A stretch of DNA of 64,000 nucleotides from Streptomyces chumphonensis (GTDB lineage Bacteria > Actinomycetota > Actinomycetes > Streptomycetales > Streptomycetaceae), in assembly GCF_014779715.1 (NCBI RefSeq), contig NZ_JACXYU010000003.1:186001-250000 (forward strand). Direction: 5' to 3'. The position numbers and the translations under genes are program-made. Below are positions 37,673 to 46,554 of this stretch, piece by piece. The number at the start of each line of letters is the position of its first letter. Positions within the stretch are counted from its first letter, which is position 1. The notes under the pieces were generated by a model. The model made no database searches, was not told the DNA's origin, and saw only the letters and a list, made by a program, of their open reading frames with translations.

Positions 37673-39337
37673 TCAGAGACCGTACTCGTCGGCGTTCGAC
37701 GGCGTGTGCGCCTGGACCGCGCCGCTCAGGAACGTGGAACGGCTGCCGAACTTCTCGGTGTCCACGCCGTTGTCCGCCAGGACCTTGATCGCCGCCGCGT
37801 GCACCACCCGCAGGACGGGCGTGGCCGCGCGCAGGGCGTCGTCGGCCATGAAGCGGTGCCGCCAGGGCTGGTTGGCCCAGGTGTGCCGCAGTCCGAACGG
37901 CTCGGGCAGCGCGAGCTTGCCACCCAGGAAGTCGAGCACGGGCGGGAACCACGTCAGCGGTGCCCGGGCGGTCAGCCGCACCACCTCCGCCGTCTCCACC
38001 AGGGGCAGCGGCACCGTCTTGGTCTCCCAGAACCTGACGTGCTTGGCCACCTCCTTCTCCTTCGGCGACGGCTTCGTGGTGAACAGCGGGTGCACCGGGC
38101 CGAGCGCGTGGCCGGTGACCTCGATCCGCAGCGTGTGGTGGAGCACCGTCACGCTGATCATCATCGTCAGGACGAGCTGGCCGTCCCACAGCACGAACTG
38201 CACGCCCAGGTAGTGCCGGTTCCCACTGCCGAACTGCTGCTCGTTGCAGATCCGCTGGATCTCGAAGTCCTTCACCTGGAAGGACTCCACCTCCTGCCCG
38301 CCCGGCCGGGCCACCTCCTTCGCGCCCTCTCCGACCGGGGCGACGACCCAGTGCCGTATCGAGGGCTTGGGGAAGCCGCCGGTGTGCAGCGGGGTCCGCT
38401 CCAGCATCCGCAGCCGGTCCTCGATGGCCCGCACCACGTCCCAGCTGCGGAACGGGTTGATGTCGTCCACGCCCTCGGCGGGCCGGAGGTCCTCGGCCAG
38501 CTGCCAGCTGCCCCAGCGCGTGCCCATGCCGAGTATGCCCTTGGGCCCGGCGTAGAAGACGACGTTGCTGCTCTGCTCGGCCGCGACGTTCGTCAGCGCC
38601 TGCCGCAGCTTCTCCGCCTCCTTGTCGTTCGGGTTCTGCGGAACCGCTTCGGGAATACGGGCCCCGACGCCGCCGCCCAGGAGCGAGGACCAAAAGCCCC
38701 GCAGGTCCTTGGCGTAGTTCTCGCAGATCCGTTTCGCCCACAGCCAGCCGACCACCGGGGCGACGAGCATGGCCAGCAGGTACAGCCCCAGCAGGCCGCC
38801 GACGGGCAGCGCCACGGCCACCACCAGGACGAGGGCGGCCAGGGCCAGCAGCGCCGCCACGCCGAGGGCCCCGGCGCTTCGGTTCTGCGCTCCCGCCATG
38901 GTCCGGCGGAGCTGGAACCCGGCCAGCCACAGCAGGACGCCCGGCAGGAAGAGCAGCCCGAACAGGGCCATCACGAGCGTCAGCTTCGCGTCCCTGGCCC
39001 TGCGGATGCGGGTCGCGGCCAGGCAGTGGTCGACGACGACGCGGGCGTCCGTCCCGAAGGACTGCACGAGCGCCTTGCGACCGCCGCCGAGCATCCGCAC
39101 CCGCACCGCGCGTGAGAACGCCTCGCCCAGGTTCGGTTCGAACAGCGAGAGCTTGGGCGCTTTCACGCTGGTCGCCTCGTTCGCCTCGACGAGCGGCTTC
39201 ACCGGGCCGTCGCGGTAGGCGGCCGAGGCGAGCGCGTAGGTGGCCGCCGTCTGACCGGTGTCACCGCTCAGCGGGACCTGCGCCCCCAGGCTGAAGTCCA
39301 CCTCCACGCCCAGCTTGCGGTCGTCGAAGCCTGCCAC
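37673..39337 (-). CDS. Large membrane protein of unknown function
   Basis: 554 residues. The first 110 are soluble (VDFSLGAQVPLSGDTGQTAA, SLFEPNLGEAFSRAVRVRML). Three hydrophobic helices follow (about residues 125-205, including FGLLFLPGVLLWLAGF and LPVGGLLGLYLLAMLVAPVV). A long cytoplasmic-looking domain contains GPKGILGMGTRWGSWQLAED and WETKTVPLPLVETAEVVRLT. I recognise no catalytic motif. I chose GTG 39337 (MAGFDDRKLG), with GGAG nine bases upstream; ATG 39385 is possible. Confidence 0.8.
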   Translation of the reverse strand: MAGFDDRKLGVEVDFSLGAQVPLSGDTGQTAATYALASAAYRDGPVKPLVEANEATSVKAPKLSLFEPNLGEAFSRAVRVRMLGGGRKALVQSFGTDARVVVDHCLAATRIRRARDAKLTLVMALFGLLFLPGVLLWLAGFQLRRTMAGAQNRSAGALGVAALLALAALVLVVAVALPVGGLLGLYLLAMLVAPVVGWLWAKRICENYAKDLRGFWSSLLGGGVGARIPEAVPQNPNDKEAEKLRQALTNVAAEQSSNVVFYAGPKGILGMGTRWGSWQLAEDLRPAEGVDDINPFRSWDVVRAIEDRLRMLERTPLHTGGFPKPSIRHWVVAPVGEGAKEVARPGGQEVESFQVKDFEIQRICNEQQFGSGNRHYLGVQFVLWDGQLVLTMMISVTVLHHTLRIEVTGHALGPVHPLFTTKPSPKEKEVAKHVRFWETKTVPLPLVETAEVVRLTARAPLTWFPPVLDFLGGKLALPEPFGLRHTWANQPWRHRFMADDALRAATPVLRVVHAAAIKVLADNGVDTEKFGSRSTFLSGAVQAHTPSNADEYGL

Positions 39338-39431
39338 ACCTGCCCCCACTCCTGTCCGCGTCGGGCCACTGGGCCCGATCCCCATCGAGACGGGCCGCGA
39401 AACATCTGTCGGAGTGTCAGCGTATCGGTGA

Positions 39432-41630
39432 TCAGGCCGCGTTCGCCGCGCCTTCCCGGAACCGGCTCGCCACCGGCGGCGGCATCGGCTCGTGGCGGAC
39501 GTGGGCGCGGGTGAACCGCCCGCCGCCGTGCGAGAGGGACCGCAGGTCGACGGCGTAGCGGCTGAGCTCCAGCTCCGGCACCTCCGCCCGGACGCGCGAG
39601 ACGGCACCGGCGCTCTGCTCGGTACCCAGGACCCGGCCGCGCCGTCCCGCCAGGTCGCTCAGCACGGCGCCCACATGGTCGTCCGGAACCTCGACGCTCA
39701 CCTCCGCGAAGGGCTCCAGCAGGACGACGGAGGCCGCCGCGGCGGCCTCCCGCAGCGCGAGTGCACCGGCCGTCTGGAACGCGGCGTCGGAGGAGTCGAC
39801 CGAGTGCGCCTTCCCGTCCAGCAGCGTGACCCGCACGTCCACCAGCGGGTTCCCGGTCACCACCCCCCGCGCCGCCTGGCTGCGGACGCCCTTCTCCACC
39901 GACGGGACGAACTGGCGCGGCACCGCGCCCCCCACCACCTCGTCGGCGAACTCCACCCCCGAACCGGCCGGCAGCGGTTCGACGCGGATCTCGCAGATCG
40001 CGAACTGCCCGTGCCCGCCCGACTGCTTGACGTGCCGCCCGCGTCCCGTCGCCGGTGCCGCGAACGTCTCCCGCAGCGCGACGCGGTGCGGCTCGGTGTC
40101 CACCCGTACGCCGTAGCGGGTGGACAGCCGCTCCAGGGCCACGTCCCGGTGCGCCTCGCCCAGGCACCACAGCACCACCTGGCGCGTGGCCGCGTCGTGC
40201 TCCAGCCGCATCGTCGGGTCCTCCGCGACGAGCCGGGCCAGCCCCTGGGACAGCTTGTCCTCGTCGGCCCTGCCGTGCGCCCGGACGGCGACGGGCAGCA
40301 GCGGATCGGGCAGCTCCCACGGCCCGATGAGCAGCGGGTCCCCCCGGTCGGAGAGCGTGTCCCCGGTCTCGGCCCGGGACAGCTTCGCGACGCACGCCAG
40401 GTCCCCGGCGACGGCGTGGCCCAGCGGCCGCTGCCGCTTGCCGAGGGGCGACGTCAGCGCGCCCACCCTTTCCTCGACGTCGTGGTCCTCGTGGCCCCGG
40501 TCGGCGAGGCCGTGCCCGGAGACGTGCACCGTGGTGTCCGGCCGCAGCGTGCCGGAGAAGACGCGCACCAGGGAGATCTTCCCGACGTACGGGTCGGAGG
40601 ACGTCTTCACGACCTCGGCCGCCAGCGGACCGTCCGGGTCGCAGGCCAGCGGCGGTCGCGGAGCCCCGTCCAGGCCGGTCACCTCCGGCGGCGGGTGCTC
40701 GGCGGGCGTGGGGAAGCCCCCGGTGACCAGCTCCAGCAGTTCCAGCGTGCCGAGCCCGTGCCGGACGCCGGGCGCCGCGGGTGCGGCGGCCAGGACCGGG
40801 TGGAAGACGCCGCGCGCGACGGCCTTCTCCAGGTCGCGCACGAGCGTCCCGAGGTCCACCTCCTCGCCGCCGAGGTAGCGGTCCATGAGGGTCTCGTCCT
40901 CGCTCTCGGCGATGATGCCCTCGATCAGCCGGCCGCGTGCCTCCTCGATGCGGGGGCGCTCCGCGTCCGTCGGCCCCCGCTCGCCGCGCGGCCCGTCACC
41001 GTACGCGTACACGCGCTGGGACAGCAGTCCGATCAGCCCGGTCACCGGAGCGTGCCCGTCCGCCCCGGGCGTGCCGTGCACCGGCAGGTACAGCGGCAGC
41101 ACGGCGTCGGGGTCGTCGCCGCCGAACGCCTCCTGGCACCGGCGCGTCATCTCCCCGAAGTCGGACCGCGACGCGTCCAGATGGGTGACGACGATGGCCC
41201 GGGGCATCCCCACCGCCGCGCACTCCGCCCAGAGCGTCCGCGTGGGGACGTCCACGCCGTCCGCCGCCGACACCACGAAGAGCGCCGCGTCCGCCGCCCG
41301 CAGCCCGGCCCGCAGCTCCCCGACGAAGTCGGCGTAGCCGGGCGTGTCGATCAGGTTGATCCGCACCCCCTCCCACTCCAGCGGCACCAGGGAGAGCTGC
41401 ACCGAGCGGTGCCGGCGCTGCTCGATCGCGTCGTGGTCGGACAGGGTGGCGCCGTCCTCCACCCGGCCGGCGCGCTGCACGGCGCCCGTGGCCTGGGCCA
41501 GCGCCTCGACCAGGGTCGTCTTCCCGGCTCCGCTCGGTCCGACCAGCACCACGTTGCGCAGGGCACCGGGGTGGTCGGGAGCCGTCGCCCTGTCGGCGGC
41601 TCCCGGGGGTGTGTGCGCCTTGTCGCCCAT
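39432..41630 (-). CDS. Elongation factor G-like GTPase (EF-G paralogue)
   Basis: A 732-residue translational GTPase with EF-G domain order. The P-loop is GPSGAGKTT at residues 31-39, and G3 is DTPGYADFVGEL. The usual G4 NKxD reads THLD (VVTHLDAS), so guanine recognition may differ. Domain IV contains QSGGHGQFAICEIRV and the C-terminus SRYAVDLRSLSHGGGRF. It is divergent from canonical FusA and is likely a specialised or stress paralogue; its role is not established from sequence. ATG 41630 has GGGAC upstream. Confidence 0.9.
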   Translation of the reverse strand: MGDKAHTPPGAADRATAPDHPGALRNVVLVGPSGAGKTTLVEALAQATGAVQRAGRVEDGATLSDHDAIEQRRHRSVQLSLVPLEWEGVRINLIDTPGYADFVGELRAGLRAADAALFVVSAADGVDVPTRTLWAECAAVGMPRAIVVTHLDASRSDFGEMTRRCQEAFGGDDPDAVLPLYLPVHGTPGADGHAPVTGLIGLLSQRVYAYGDGPRGERGPTDAERPRIEEARGRLIEGIIAESEDETLMDRYLGGEEVDLGTLVRDLEKAVARGVFHPVLAAAPAAPGVRHGLGTLELLELVTGGFPTPAEHPPPEVTGLDGAPRPPLACDPDGPLAAEVVKTSSDPYVGKISLVRVFSGTLRPDTTVHVSGHGLADRGHEDHDVEERVGALTSPLGKRQRPLGHAVAGDLACVAKLSRAETGDTLSDRGDPLLIGPWELPDPLLPVAVRAHGRADEDKLSQGLARLVAEDPTMRLEHDAATRQVVLWCLGEAHRDVALERLSTRYGVRVDTEPHRVALRETFAAPATGRGRHVKQSGGHGQFAICEIRVEPLPAGSGVEFADEVVGGAVPRQFVPSVEKGVRSQAARGVVTGNPLVDVRVTLLDGKAHSVDSSDAAFQTAGALALREAAAAASVVLLEPFAEVSVEVPDDHVGAVLSDLAGRRGRVLGTEQSAGAVSRVRAEVPELELSRYAVDLRSLSHGGGRFTRAHVRHEPMPPPVASRFREGAANAA

Positions 41631-41843
41631 GACGTCCCGCCTCTTGCGCTCGAAGGTCGGCAGCATGCCGTTTCGAGCTTCGCACCGGCGCCCGGACCCG
41701 TCCATACGGCACCGGTCCGCCCACCGGCCTACCGTCGGGTACCCCGGTGGTGATCCGTGCGCGGCCGGGGTCCGGGCGCTGGCTACGATGGGGCGGCCGG
41801 TGGCAGGAGAGGCCGCCGGACCGCATCGACCTCCGGGACGACC

Positions 41844-42533
41844 ATGCTGAACAAGTACGCGCGTGCGTTCTTCACGCGTGTCCTCACCCCGTTCGCCGCG
41901 CTCCTGCTGCGCTGGGGGGTGAGTCCGGACACCGTCACCCTCGTCGGCACGGGCGGCGTCGTGGCCGGTGCGCTGGTCTTCTTCCCGCTCGGGGAGTTCT
42001 TCTGGGGCGTCGTCACCATCACGCTGTTCGTCTTCTCCGACCTCGTCGACGGCAACATGGCCCGGCAACTGGGCCGCAGCAGCCGCTGGGGGGCCTTTCT
42101 GGACTCCACGCTCGACCGGGTGGCCGACGCCGCCGTCTTCGGCGGCCTGGCGCTGTGGTTCGCCGGGAGGGGGGACAGCGTCCTGCTGTGCGCGCTGGCG
42201 ATCTTCTGCCTCGCCAGCGGCCAGGTCGTCTCCTACACCAAGGCGCGCGGGGAGAGCATCGGCCTGCCGGTGAACGTCAACGGGCTCGTCGAGCGGGCCG
42301 AACGCCTCGTGATCACCCTGGTCCTCACCGGCCTCGCCGGGCTGTCCGGGTTCGGGGTGCCGCACATCGACGTCCTGCTGCCCGCCGCCCTGTGGATCGT
42401 CGCCGTGGGCAGCCTCGTCACGCTGGTGCAGCGGGTGGTCACGGTGCGCCGCGAGGCCGCTGAGGCCGACGCCGCCGACGCCGCCGACGCCACGTCGAAC
42501 GGCACCGACCGGAGGAGGGGGAACCGAGCATGA
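41844..42533 (+). CDS. pgsA: CDP-alcohol phosphatidyltransferase (phosphatidylinositol-phosphate synthase)
   Basis: A 229-residue membrane enzyme. The CDP-alcohol motif DGNMARQLG, extending to GAFLDSTLDRVAD, is complete with its four aspartates. About six helices are predicted. Next to an acyltransferase and pimA it should make phosphatidylinositol phosphate from CDP-diacylglycerol, the precursor of phosphatidylinositol and PIMs. ATG has GGGACGACC before it. Its stop overlaps the next ATG. Confidence 0.93.
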   Translation: MLNKYARAFFTRVLTPFAALLLRWGVSPDTVTLVGTGGVVAGALVFFPLGEFFWGVVTITLFVFSDLVDGNMARQLGRSSRWGAFLDSTLDRVADAAVFGGLALWFAGRGDSVLLCALAIFCLASGQVVSYTKARGESIGLPVNVNGLVERAERLVITLVLTGLAGLSGFGVPHIDVLLPAALWIVAVGSLVTLVQRVVTVRREAAEADAADAADATSNGTDRRRGNRA

Positions 42534-43465
42534 GGGAACGGCTCACCGACGGTCTCTACGGACTCGGCTGGACGGCCGTCAAACGGCTTCCTGAGGGCGT
42601 CGCCGTCCGGCTCGGGCGCCGCATCGCGGACACCGCCTGGAAGCGGCGCGGACCGGGCGTGCGGCAGTTGGAGGCGAACCTGGCGCGCGTGGTGCCGGAC
42701 GCCTCCCCGGAGCGGCTGGGCGAGCTGTCCCGCGCCGGCATGCGCTCCTACCTGCGCTACTGGATGGAGTCCTTCCGGCTTCCGGCCTGGAGCCGCGAGC
42801 GCATCGCCGCCGGGGTGACGATCGAGGACGTGCACCGGCTGACGGAACCCCAGGAACGCGGTCAGGGCGTCGTGCTCGCCCTGCCGCACCTGGGCAACTG
42901 GGATCTCGCCGGCGCCTACGCCACCACCCACCTCGGCCTGCGGCTGACGACCGTCGCCGAACGGCTGAAGCCCGAGTCCCTCTACGACCGGTTCGTCGCC
43001 TACCGCGAGTCCCTCGGCATGGAGGTGCTGCCGCACGACGGCGGCACGCCCTTCGGCGTCCTCGCCCGAAGGCTGCGGGCGGGCGGCGTCGTCGCCCTCG
43101 TCGCCGACCGCGACCTGTCCGCGTCCGGTGTCGAGGTGACGTTCTTCGGCGAGCGCACCTCGATGCCCGCCGGTCCCGCCCTGCTCGCCCAGCAGACGGG
43201 CGCGCTCCTGCTGCCGGTCAGCCTGTGGTTCGACGACACCCCCGTGCTGCGCTGCCGGGTCCACCCCGCGATCGGGGTGCCGGAGAGCGGCACGCGGAAG
43301 GAGCGGGCCGCCGTGATGACCCAGCACCTCGCCGACGCCTTCGCCGAGGGCATCGCCGCCCACCCCGAGGACTGGCACATGCTGCAACGCCTGTGGCTCG
43401 CCGACCTGCCCCCGCGCGACCTGCCCGACAGCACGGGCGCAGGCCCGGGAACGGAGCGCCGGTGA
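42530..43465 (+). CDS. Phosphatidylinositol mannoside acyltransferase (HtrB/PatA family)
   Basis: A 311-residue peripheral membrane acyltransferase of the LpxL/HtrB superfamily. The catalytic HxxxxD motif is PHLGNWDLAG, followed by ERLKPESLYDRFVAYRESLG. It overlaps pgsA by ATGA and pimA by GTGA. In mycobacteria the orthologous gene (Rv2611c position) acylates a mannose of PIM; here the same role is inferred from synteny. Confidence 0.9.
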   Translation: MRERLTDGLYGLGWTAVKRLPEGVAVRLGRRIADTAWKRRGPGVRQLEANLARVVPDASPERLGELSRAGMRSYLRYWMESFRLPAWSRERIAAGVTIEDVHRLTEPQERGQGVVLALPHLGNWDLAGAYATTHLGLRLTTVAERLKPESLYDRFVAYRESLGMEVLPHDGGTPFGVLARRLRAGGVVALVADRDLSASGVEVTFFGERTSMPAGPALLAQQTGALLLPVSLWFDDTPVLRCRVHPAIGVPESGTRKERAAVMTQHLADAFAEGIAAHPEDWHMLQRLWLADLPPRDLPDSTGAGPGTERR

Positions 43466-44610
43466 GAATCGGCATCGTCTGCCCGTACTCCTGGGACGTC
43501 CCCGGCGGGGTGCAGTTCCACATCCGCGACCTGGCCGAGCACCTGATCCGGCTCGGCCACGACGTCTCGGTGCTCGCGCCCGCCGACGACGAGACCCCGC
43601 TGCCGTCCTACGTCGTCTCCGCCGGGCGCGCCGTCCCCGTGCCCTACAACGGCTCGGTGGCCCGGCTCAACTTCGGACTGCTCTCCGCCGCCCGGGTGCG
43701 CCGGTGGCTCGCCGACGGCGACTTCGAGGTCCTGCACATCCACGAGCCCGCCGCCCCCTCGCTCGCCCTGCTGGCGTGCTGGGCCGCCCGGGGACCGATC
43801 GTCGGCACCTTCCACACCTCCAACCCGCGTTCCCGGGCGATGATCGCCGCCTATCCGATCCTCCAGCCCGCGCTGGAGAAGATCAGCGCGCGCATCGCCG
43901 TCAGCGAGTACGCGCGGCGCACCCTCGTGGAGCACCTGGGCGGGGACGCCGTCGTCATCCCCAACGGCGTCGACGTCGGGTTCTTCGCCGACGCGGAGCC
44001 CGCGCCGGAGTGGCAGGGGGACACGATCGGCTTCATCGGCCGCATCGACGAGCCCCGCAAGGGGCTGCCCGTGCTGATGCGCGCCCTGCCCGCCATCCTG
44101 GAGGCGCGCCCGCAGACCCGGTTGCTGGTCGCCGGACGCGGCGACGAGAAGGAGGCCGTCGCCCCGCTCCCGGCGGCGATGCGCGAGCGGGTGGAGTTCC
44201 TCGGCATGGTCAGCGACGAGGACAAGGCGCGCCTGCTGCGCAGCGTCGACGTCTACGTCGCGCCCAACACCGGCGGGGAGAGCTTCGGCATCATCCTGGT
44301 CGAGGCGATGTCCGCCGGGGCCCCGGTGCTGGCCAGCGACCTGGACGCGTTCGTGCAGGTGCTGGACGGCGGCCGGGCCGGGGAGGTGTTCGCGAACGAG
44401 GACGCGGAGGCGCTCGCGGCGGCGGCCGTGCGGCTCCTGGCCGACCCCCTGCGCCGCAAGCACCTGACCGAGCGGGCGGGCCGGCACGTGCGCCGCTTCG
44501 ACTGGTCCACGGTCGGGGCGGACATCCTGGCCGTCTACGAGACCGTGACCGAGGGCGCCGGAGCCGTCGCGGCCGACGACCGGTCCCGCACCTTCCGACT
44601 GCGCGGCTGA
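43462..44610 (+). CDS. pimA: Phosphatidylinositol alpha-mannosyltransferase
   Basis: A 382-residue GT-B fold, GT4-family glycosyltransferase that adds the first mannose from GDP-mannose to phosphatidylinositol on the cytoplasmic leaflet. Signatures: PYSWDVPGGVQFHIRDLAEH at the acceptor site, TFHTSNPRS, GFIGRIDEPRKGLPVLMRAL, and the nucleotide-sugar EX7E region GGESFGIILVEAMSAG. GTG overlaps the upstream stop. Together with the two preceding genes this is a complete early PIM module. Confidence 0.94.
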   Translation: MRIGIVCPYSWDVPGGVQFHIRDLAEHLIRLGHDVSVLAPADDETPLPSYVVSAGRAVPVPYNGSVARLNFGLLSAARVRRWLADGDFEVLHIHEPAAPSLALLACWAARGPIVGTFHTSNPRSRAMIAAYPILQPALEKISARIAVSEYARRTLVEHLGGDAVVIPNGVDVGFFADAEPAPEWQGDTIGFIGRIDEPRKGLPVLMRALPAILEARPQTRLLVAGRGDEKEAVAPLPAAMRERVEFLGMVSDEDKARLLRSVDVYVAPNTGGESFGIILVEAMSAGAPVLASDLDAFVQVLDGGRAGEVFANEDAEALAAAAVRLLADPLRRKHLTERAGRHVRRFDWSTVGADILAVYETVTEGAGAVAADDRSRTFRLRG

Positions 44611-44617
44611 CCCCCAG

Positions 44618-44631
44618 TAGGGTGAGCGGTC
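44618..44631 (+). promoter_or_regulatory. -10 element immediately upstream of a GTG start
   Basis: TAGGGT at 44618-44623 lies eight bases before GTG 44632. The same bases contain a possible GGGTGAG ribosome site, so leaderless versus normal initiation is ambiguous. Confidence 0.45.
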
Positions 44632-45198
44632 GTGACCGCCCTCGCCTGGATCATCTGGACCACCGTCGCGCTGGTGCTCGTCGGCCTCTACCTGAGCTGG
44701 ACCGCCGGCCGGCTGGACCGGCTGCACGCCCGCATCGACGCCGCACGGGCCGCCCTGGACGCCCAACTGCTGCGCCGCGCCTCGGTGGCGCAGGAGCTCG
44801 CCACCTCCGGCGTCTTCGACCCGGCTGCCTCGATGCTGCTCTACCAGAGCGCCCATGACGCCCGCCTCGCCGCCGAGGAGCAGCGGGAGGTCGCCGAGAG
44901 CGAGCTGACCCAGGCGCTGCGGGCCGTCTTCGCCGACGCCGAGCAGGTGGAGGCCGTCCGCGCCGCGCCCGGGGGCGAGGAGTCCGCCGACGAGCTGGCC
45001 GCCGCCGTACGCCGGGTGCCCATGGCGCGGCGCTTCCACAACGACGCCGTCCGGGCGGCGCGCGCGCTGCGCCGCCACCGCACGGTGCGCTGGCTGCGGC
45101 TCGCCGGGCACGCCCCGTTCCCGCTGGCGTTCGAGATGGACGACGGCCCCCCGGAGGCCCTGGTGGACCGCGCGAACGGCGGCGGCCCGGGCCACTGA
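44632..45198 (+). CDS. Membrane-anchored helical protein (uncharacterised)
   Basis: 188 residues. An N-terminal helix (LAWIIWTTVALVLVGLYLSW) anchors a long helical region (RLDRLHARIDAARAALDAQL, RLAAEEQREVAESELTQALR) that resembles LemA-like coiled coils. The C-terminal part contains FHNDAVRAARALRRHRTVRW. In mycobacteria a membrane Nudix protein occupies this place after pimA; no Nudix box is present here. The function is unknown, perhaps linked to the PIM operon. Confidence 0.75.
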   Translation: MTALAWIIWTTVALVLVGLYLSWTAGRLDRLHARIDAARAALDAQLLRRASVAQELATSGVFDPAASMLLYQSAHDARLAAEEQREVAESELTQALRAVFADAEQVEAVRAAPGGEESADELAAAVRRVPMARRFHNDAVRAARALRRHRTVRWLRLAGHAPFPLAFEMDDGPPEALVDRANGGGPGH

Positions 45199-45519
45199 GG
45201 CCGAAGCGGGCCACTGCCCCCGGATTGGCCCTTTGCCGGCGGGCCCCGGCGGGTTTTCATCAATTCTGGAGCACGCTCGGCCGCGAAGTGGACCTGACGG
45301 CCGGACGGGCGGCGAACCGAACGGGCCTACGATGGTGACGGCGGCCCGCCGGCCGTCGTCCGTCACACATCGTCGTCGCCCTGTGGCGCCGCAGTGCCGT
45401 CGACTCCGTCCGCGCCGTCGGCGCGGGCCCGTGTCAGCGGCCCGCCCGCGCGGTCGTGACGGCCGCCGTCGGCCGAGCCCGTGCAGTTCCTGTCGTCGTA
45501 CCGTCGAGTGAGGTCAACC
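45199..45519. other. 321-bp intergenic region before pdxS
   Basis: No gene is supportable. A small GC hairpin GCCGG/CCGGC (45235-45250) followed by GGGTTTT may end the upstream unit. TANNNT-type candidates are TACGAT (45328-45333) and TACCGT (45499-45504), without a convincing -35. Confidence 0.5.
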
Positions 45520-46434
45520 GTGTCCAGCACGTCTCCCAGCACATCCACCGGCCCCGAGACCGGCACCGCGCGCGTCAAGCGCGGCATGGCCGAGCAGCTG
45601 AAGGGCGGCGTGATCATGGACGTGGTCACGCCCGAGCAGGCGAAGATCGCCGAGGACGCCGGTGCTGTCGCGGTCATGGCCCTGGAGCGTGTCCCCGCCG
45701 ACATCCGCAAGGACGGCGGTGTGGCCCGCATGTCCGACCCGGACATGATCGAGGGCATCATCGAGGCCGTCTCCATCCCCGTCATGGCGAAGTCGCGCAT
45801 CGGCCACTTCGTGGAGGCCCAGGTGCTCCAGGCACTCGGCGTCGACTACATCGACGAGTCCGAGGTCCTCACCCCGGCCGACGAGGTCAACCACAGCGAC
45901 AAGTTCGCCTTCACCACGCCGTTCGTCTGCGGTGCCACCAACCTCGGTGAGGCCCTGCGCCGGATCGCCGAGGGCGCGGCAATGGTCCGCTCCAAGGGCG
46001 AGGCCGGCACCGGCAACGTCGTCGAGGCCGTGCGGCACATGCGCCAGATCAAGGGCGAGATCGCCCGGCTGAAGGGCCTGGACAACCACGAGCTGTACGC
46101 CGCCGCCAAGGAGCTCCGCGCGCCCTACGAGCTCGTCGCCGAGGTGGCGGAGCTGGGCAAGCTGCCCGTCGTGCTCTTCTCCGCCGGTGGTGTCGCCACC
46201 CCCGCCGACGCCGCGCTGATGCGCCAGCTCGGCGCCGAGGGCGTCTTCGTCGGCTCCGGCATCTTCAAGTCCGGCGACCCGGCCAAGCGCGCCGCCGCCA
46301 TCGTGAAGGCCACCACCTTCTACGACGATCCGAAGATCATCGCCGACGCCTCCCGCAACCTGGGCGAGGCCATGGTCGGCATCAACTGCGACACCCTTCC
46401 CGAGTCGGAGCGCTACGCCGGCCGCGGCTGGTGA
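45520..46434 (+). CDS. pdxS: Pyridoxal 5'-phosphate synthase subunit PdxS
   Basis: A 304-residue (beta/alpha)8 synthase that condenses ribose 5-phosphate, glyceraldehyde 3-phosphate and ammonia to PLP. The conserved track is [65 protein letters not shown] and [18 protein letters not shown] 45520 follows GTGAGGTCAACC. It works in a 12+12 complex with PdxT, encoded downstream. Confidence 0.97.
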   Translation: MSSTSPSTSTGPETGTARVKRGMAEQLKGGVIMDVVTPEQAKIAEDAGAVAVMALERVPADIRKDGGVARMSDPDMIEGIIEAVSIPVMAKSRIGHFVEAQVLQALGVDYIDESEVLTPADEVNHSDKFAFTTPFVCGATNLGEALRRIAEGAAMVRSKGEAGTGNVVEAVRHMRQIKGEIARLKGLDNHELYAAAKELRAPYELVAEVAELGKLPVVLFSAGGVATPADAALMRQLGAEGVFVGSGIFKSGDPAKRAAAIVKATTFYDDPKIIADASRNLGEAMVGINCDTLPESERYAGRGW

Positions 46435-46487
46435 CGACCGCGTCGTGACGACCGCTTCGTGACGACGGCGTCGCGACGGCCGCCTTC
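46431..46487 (+). repeat. 14-bp tandem repeats overlapping the pdxS stop
   Basis: Four units of about 14 bp (46431, 46445, 46459, 46473), each close to GTGACGACCGCGTC, start at the pdxS stop codon. They run into the hairpin before pdxT. Confidence 0.8.
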
Positions 46488-46492
46488 GTGAC

Positions 46493-46531
46493 CGGGCGGC
46501 CCGGGCCCCACCACGCGGCCCGGGCCGCCCG
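46493..46531 (+). terminator. 15-bp hairpin between pdxS and pdxT
   Basis: A perfect 15-bp stem (46493-46507 with 46517-46531) has a nine-base loop and no T-run. It could reduce readthrough and set the PdxS:PdxT ratio. Confidence 0.6.
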
Positions 46532-46554
46532 CCGCACGCTGTGAGAGGTATCCC

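Noticed and set aside
45332..45511. Short ORF starting at ATG 45332 before pdxS
   Set aside because: The product is almost entirely Arg/Pro/Ser with no domain and no conservation signal; the ATG lies in a -10-like element.
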